Below, one piece after another: positions 59,930-64,000 of a stretch of DNA of 64,000 bases (position 1 is the first letter of the stretch; the number at the start of each line of letters is the position of its first letter). Below the pieces are notes generated by a model. It had not been told where the DNA came from. It worked only from the letters and a program-made list of their open reading frames with translations, and searched no databases. Origin of the DNA: Hydra vulgaris (lineage: Eukaryota > Cnidaria > Hydrozoa > Anthoathecata > Hydridae); assembly GCF_038396675.1 (NCBI RefSeq), contig NC_088933.1, positions 37,861,001-37,925,000 of the forward strand, read 5' to 3'. The translations under genes were made by a program, and so were the position numbers.

Positions 59930-60243
59930 ATTTAAACAAACACAAAACTATAAAGGCAAAAATGTGATTTTAAAAGAGGAAAATTTATTTAAAAAACTCA
60001 TCATATTGAAAGATAGAACACAAGTTTTAAAAAGTAGACAAGAAGATGTAAATTTTTTCAATGATCAGAAAGGATTGCATGTTCAAAAAATGTCGCTCAA
60101 AAAAATTTTACAAAATAGAAAGTGAAAAAAATTTAAAGTTTATAAGAGTCCATTTGGAAACAAACAAAGATTGATAAGTAAAAAGTTTGAGGAGGCAATA
60201 AAATTTTTAGATAATCTTGCGATAATGGAAATAATAAGATAGA
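59930..60243 (+). pseudogene. unknown coding remnant
   Basis: An open-looking plus-strand stretch with one in-frame TGA encodes NYKGKNVILKEENLFKKLII, QEDVNFFNDQKGLHVQKMSL then, after the stop, KVYKSPFGNKQRLISKKFEE and IKFLDNLAIMEIIR. I recognise no domain. It lies inside the 57439-60713 element, right of the nested Tc1, so it may be what remains of that element's protein. Chance is possible in such A-rich DNA. Confidence 0.35.
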
Positions 60244-60715
60244 CAGTTACTCCAGCCTTTTAGAAAATTTAAAAAGTACATTGTTCATATTTTTATTCAT
60301 TATCTGTAAAGTAATTACATAAATTAGCTCTTGAATTAGTTTAAGCAGAAAAGTCTGCAAGTTATAAAACAATTAAAGATTTTTTGGACCTGAAAACTGA
60401 TTTTTCTTTCATTTGTTAAAAATGACATTACTTTAGACAGAATGGCTGAAAACCAGTTCATCAAACTGGAACTTAGTTACTACTTAGTTACTAGGCTATG
60501 TGTATGCATCGCTATATATTATATACAAAATGTACAATTACAAAAATGTATTTAAAGTACAAAAAAAAAAAAATTTAAAAACAAAAAATTCAAGTTTTTG
60601 CATTTATAGTAGGGGCAAGGTCACAAAATTTCAAAAATACCATGAGAGTTATTATCTTTTGTCACTATGCCATTTCCGAAAAAATTACATGTGCTTTTTA
60701 GTCATAACCCTAATT

Positions 60716-60723
<8 letters not shown>

Positions 60724-60793
<70 letters not shown>
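60724..60793. repeat. (AC)n microsatellite
   Basis: About 34 CA repeats, bounded by ATATATAC and ATATGTATATATA. It follows the right end of the preceding element after about ten bases. Confidence 0.97.
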
Positions 60794-60796
<3 letters not shown>

Positions 60797-60814
60797 GTAT
60801 ATATATACTATAAA

Positions 60815-60890
60815 CCCTCGGAGTTAGGAAAATTTGATACAAAGGTCTTATCATAAAACATAGAAATGAGGTCGACAAAAAATTACATAT
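60815..60890. repeat. dispersed repeat, second copy of the TCCTCGGAAT type
   Basis: ACCCTCGGAGTTAGGAAAAT, AAAGGTCTTATCATAAAACATAG and AAATGAGGTCGACAAAAAAT follow (TA)-rich sequence exactly as at 54701. Diverged and shorter than that copy. Confidence 0.5.
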
Positions 60891-61020
60891 ACATTTTGCT
60901 GATAATGATGTTCACTAGGATTATAACATGGTAATCCTATTTGGCCCTATGAAAATTAGACAAACTTGGGTTTAAAAGTAATTAAAAAATCATTGGTTTT
61001 ATTTGTTTTTTAAAAAAGGA

Positions 61021-61051
61021 ACCCAGCATGACCCTTGATTACATGCTGGGT
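61021..61051. repeat. short hairpin ACCCAGCATG
   Basis: ACCCAGCATG and CATGCTGGGT, exact complements around an 11-base loop, in the putative intron about 290 bases before the C2B exon. Confidence 0.75.
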
Positions 61052-61273
61052 CTCTTATATCAGTTAAAAGATTTTCTCTAAAAGTATATCAATCAGGGTC
61101 TCAAAACAAGTAGAATTTTTAATGAATTATATATCGAATAACAATAAATTATTTGAATTATATTTGAATTATATGTATTATTATATACTTTTATCATTTT
61201 TTTATTCTTTATTCAAATTTAAAAAAACTTTTGAATAATATTTTGAATTTGTTTTCAATTGTCATAATTTTTA

Positions 61274-61345
61274 ATGGTTTAAAATTATGTTGTTTTTATG
61301 TAGAATGAAATGGTTTAAAATTGTATTGTTTTAATTTAGAATGAA
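61274..61345 (+). repeat. 36-bp duplication of an intron-exon boundary
   Basis: ATGGTTTAAAATTATGTTGT…TATGTAG/AATGAA at 61274-61309 is repeated at 61310-61345 as ATGGTTTAAAATTGTATTGT…AATTTAG/AATGAA. Each copy includes a plausible acceptor. Using the upstream acceptor brings in a TAA after four codons, so only the downstream one keeps the C2B frame. Confidence 0.85.
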
Positions 61346-61800
61346 ATAGGTGATATACAGTTATGCATGAGTTATCATCCTGATCAGAAAAAGTTGGTTG
61401 CCATGGCTAAAACGATTAAATTTATGAATTCTGCTACAATACACAATATTACAAGTTTGTTATTGTTTATTTTTTTTAAACTTTAGCTATAAAAATAAAA
61501 TGTGTAATGAATTTTTAAAAACTAAAATTTCAAAACCTTTACAAGAAAACCATTGTTTAAGAGAAATGTTTAACTTTGATCCATTTCAACCAATAATTAA
61601 AAAAAAAGAAGTTCTCAAAATGTATTCTGATAATGTTCATTTAAACATTCATAAAATATCTGAGCTGTAATTTATTTTAAAAATGGTAAAAAGTGAATCA
61701 AATTGGTTTTGTTACTTGATAGAATCCACTTTTTGGATTTCTGGAAAATGATCCCAACACACAGTGGTCTGAAAAACGCCCACTCAAGAATTTCAGAAAA
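61340..61800 (+). CDS. synaptotagmin-like C2B coding segments
   Basis: After the acceptor TTTTAATTTAG (ending 61339) the frame reads NEIGDIQLCMSYHPDQKKLV then AMAKTIKFMNSATIHNIT, matching the first strands of a C2B domain (G.I.L.L.Y.P….L). Phase 0 fits the C2A exon donor. A second segment in another frame (about 61486-61665) reads YKNKMCNEFLKTKISKPLQE, HCLREMFNFDPFQPIIKK and VLKMYSDNVHLNIHKISEL, matching the middle (K.KTS….L.P.F.E.F.F). A third (61723-61800) reads NPLFGFLENDPNTQWSEKRP, like the C2B end (G…..HW.EM…P). The gaps would need introns of about 28-32 and 55-60 bases, and the second junction does not keep phase. Ca2+-ligand aspartates are again missing. Either tiny introns or early decay is possible. 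Confidence 0.5.
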
Positions 61801-61839
61801 AGTTTTCTTTATTTTGCTTGTGGTTTCATAATATATTGC

Positions 61840-61842
<3 letters not shown>

Positions 61843-61922
<80 letters not shown>
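61843..61922. repeat. (TA)n tract
   Basis: About 80 bases of TA directly downstream of the last C2B-like segment. Confidence 0.97.
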
Positions 61923-61925
<3 letters not shown>

Positions 61926-63309
61926 CTTTTTCACAAGTTTTTCATCAATATTTTTAAATAATAAATAATACAAATCACAAGCAAAAATTCCTAAAATTAC
62001 TCATAAATTAAATATTTATTTTTTCATGAAAAACTACTATTCTAATTTTCAATTCAATAATCAATCCTAAGATATATAAGTCAATACATTGAATATGGAA
62101 TAATTTATAAAAATAAAAAAAAAATGAATATTTGAACTATTTTTAACAATTTAGGTAGCAATTACGATTGTATAAAGAAAAAAAAATGTTTTTAAACATG
62201 TATTTATAGAAATAAAACAAAAATAGACACTAGTATTTTTGATAACATAAAATAGATATATTTTGGGAGTTTTAAAATTGGTTTCAATGATTATATTTGC
62301 AGCTAATTTTTTTTTTTGATTAATATATGCATATTAGGATTTAATAAAATCATATCGATCAAGTCTATGCATGCGGACTTTAGTTTTAGGAAGAAGTTGA
62401 AATGGAAAAAAAAAATTTTATTTTATGCTAGTTTCAAACATAAATAACTTATGAAAATATATTCAATAAAAAATTATTATTATTTCAAATTAAACTCTAT
62501 GCTATAAAATTTGTTTAAAAAAAATATCTATACATATGTATAGATATGTGCATATAGTTATTTTTATTTATGCAGAAATAAAAAAAATGTTGTATTTTTG
62601 CATGAAATTATTCATCGGTTTTCAATTGCTCTTGACGACGATTAATTACGCTTATTGATTTTTCTTTCAAGAAAATTATGAAACTTTTTTGAATTGCCTG
62701 GACAATGTTGTGTTTAAAAGTAATAAAAATAACAAAAACTGCAGATTTTTTTTTTTTAATTTTGGCCAAAAATCAAGTTTTTCAGACCATTGTGCAACAG
62801 CTCAAACAGAAGAAAGTATTTCAACATTTTTAATAGAAATATTATAAAATTGGATAAAAACTAATTTTGGATTTAAAATCTGTTCCATCTATTTGCTCAA
62901 CTCAAAAAAAATCACAGTATATCCAACCTCAAGTAGAAAGCCACTGACTGTTTGTCATGCATTAAGTTATCAGGATGAATGCAATATATTTATAGAAAAT
63001 TATTTTGTTTAAAATATTAAAACAATGTTAACAATGGCTGTTATTTTCAAAGGATATCAGCTAAAAGTTTATAATTACGTATTTTTCAAATTAAAAGTTA
63101 ACCATCACTTAAGCATTCTAAAAGTTACAAAAACAATTGTAGTTAAAGAATGCAATTATTCTGTAAATCGTTCTTTGTTTGATTGCTACCATGGTTTAAA
63201 AGTATGGCTTGTTTATTGATAAAAAAAGTGTATAGGAGAGTTTTCCAGCTTATATGAAAAACTATGAAGAAGAAAAAAAAAGTAAATTAGGTATCCTTTA
63301 TATGTATAC

Positions 63310-63310
<1 letters not shown>
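61923..63310. other. gene-free interval
   Basis: AT-rich. CTATACATATGTATAG (about 62529-62544) is a perfect palindrome. TTTTTCAG at about 62777-62784 resembles an acceptor, but the following frames are short. A 64-codon frame at 63025-63219 has no motif. No polyadenylation site could be assigned to the synaptotagmin-like gene. Confidence 0.45.

Positions 63311-63317
<7 letters not shown>

Positions 63318-63398
<81 letters not shown>
63318..63398. repeat. (TA)n tract
   Basis: About 80 bases of TA. Confidence 0.97.
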
Positions 63399-63399
<1 letters not shown>

Positions 63400-64000
63400 A
63401 AGTATTGGAAATCAATAAACACTAATGATTAGTCAAATAATTAGTTAACTAGTTAATTTAAAACTTGTTTGAAAAAGTGTTGCGGCCTCACACTGATTCA
63501 AATGAAAATTTAACATAATTTGCTGAACAACTAAATTTTGCACAAACAATTAAACAGTAAAGATCATTGCTTTATTGGATTTGCTTATACAATTTCTGAA
63601 GAAGTATCAGTTTTTATATTAAATACAAAGTAAAATATACATTAATACATATGATATAAATCTGTTTTAACATATTTCTTAATAGTTAATACTATTTCTA
63701 AAAGATATTTAATAGTTAAAATATTGTTATACTTTAATGTTACTATTTAGTTAATATGAATAGATTATTTAACTAAACTAATATTTATATATAATTTATA
63801 TTAGTATAACTATTTATCTAATATCTAAAATTAATTTATATTTTTGCTCATGGGCATAAAATTAAAATGAATATCATAGTTGTAAAAAATAACATTTTAT
63901 CTTTAAGTTTACTTATACTTTATTTCTATTTTTATAAATGTAATATATCTACTACTTTATATCTTATAATGTATTTATTTTGAATAGGCATCCATATTAA
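63399..64000. other. gene-free interval to window edge
   Basis: AT-rich, with TTAATAGTT-type short repeats near 63680-63750. Nothing recognisable. Confidence 0.5.

Larger units (their letters stand above)
57439..60713. mobile_element. element with about 60-bp inverted ends (TTAGGG..ATGACTAAAAAGCAC)
   Basis: The left end TTAGGGGCATGACTAAAAAG…GGCATAGCAGCAAAAGAT and the right end, inverted, TTAGGGTTATGACTAAAAAG…GGCATAGTGACAAAAGAT match over about 60 bases. A second ~75-base segment (TTCAAGTTTTTGCATTTATA … ATACCATGAGAGTTATT) is present near both ends in direct orientation (57608-57681 and 60590-60653). A Tc1-like transposon is nested at 58410-59682. Both outer ends meet TA-rich sequence. The class is unknown. 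Confidence 0.7.

Noticed and set aside
60500..60856. 118-codon frame with a Thr-His repeat
   Set aside because: Most of it is the (AC)n tract; the rest lacks any motif.
63025..63219. Possible extra exon or gene near the right edge
   Set aside because: No domain, no splice signals at both ends, and similar chance frames are common in this base composition.

Overview
The window looks like an AT-rich, transposon-crowded piece of an animal genome, most likely a cnidarian of the Hydra type. The grounds are the base composition, long (TA)n tracts, CR1/L2-like and jockey-like LINEs, zf-TTF hAT elements, mariner/Tc1 elements and one spliced synaptotagmin-like gene. The organism is an inference from repeat style; nothing in the sequence proves it. 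Nearly everything with coding potential is a broken mobile element.

Layout. 0-4.4 kb: a degenerate CR1-like LINE whose endonuclease region is split by a deleted mariner with perfect ends. 6.1 kb: a hAT-like MITE. 7.07-13.2 kb: an unclassified DNA transposon marked by GCGTTACGTCAGTAA repeats near both ends, with a 3.2-kb hAT nested in its coding region. 14.7-15 kb: (TA)n. 15.2-18.2 kb: a minus-strand hAT gene with at least four exons and only one obvious frameshift. 18.7-25.9 kb: LINE scraps, a diverged ~850-bp duplication, a 28-bp minisatellite and a 543-bp MITE. 26-32.3 kb: small hairpins and a jockey-like LINE (minus strand) with a near-complete ORF2. 33.9-38 kb: foldbacks and an L2/CR1-like LINE. 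39.4-41.3 kb: a 1.9-kb inverted repeat with ~807-bp arms.

The one convincing host gene is on the plus strand. An exon at 43564-44536 encodes an N-terminal membrane anchor, a Cys cluster, a linker and a complete C2A domain without the usual Ca2+-binding aspartates. About 16.8 kb further on, at 61340-61800, there is C2B-like coding in the same orientation, and its first segment joins the C2A exon in phase. The intervening sequence would then be one large intron filled with mobile elements: a hAT-like MITE carrying a SINE, a decayed jockey-like LINE, a pair of inverted ~600-bp units bounded by (TA)n, a mariner, a 3.2-kb element with ~225-bp inverted ends, a Tc1 scrap, and another element with a Tc1-like transposon inside it. 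The exact C2B splice junctions do not resolve cleanly.

The most notable structures are the TE-filled intron, the inverted unit pair with an in-frame 14-residue repeat that differs in copy number between arms, the giant inverted repeat, and the repeated junction of element ends with (TA)n tracts between 49.5 and 61 kb. I found no CRISPR array, rRNA or functional tRNA gene.
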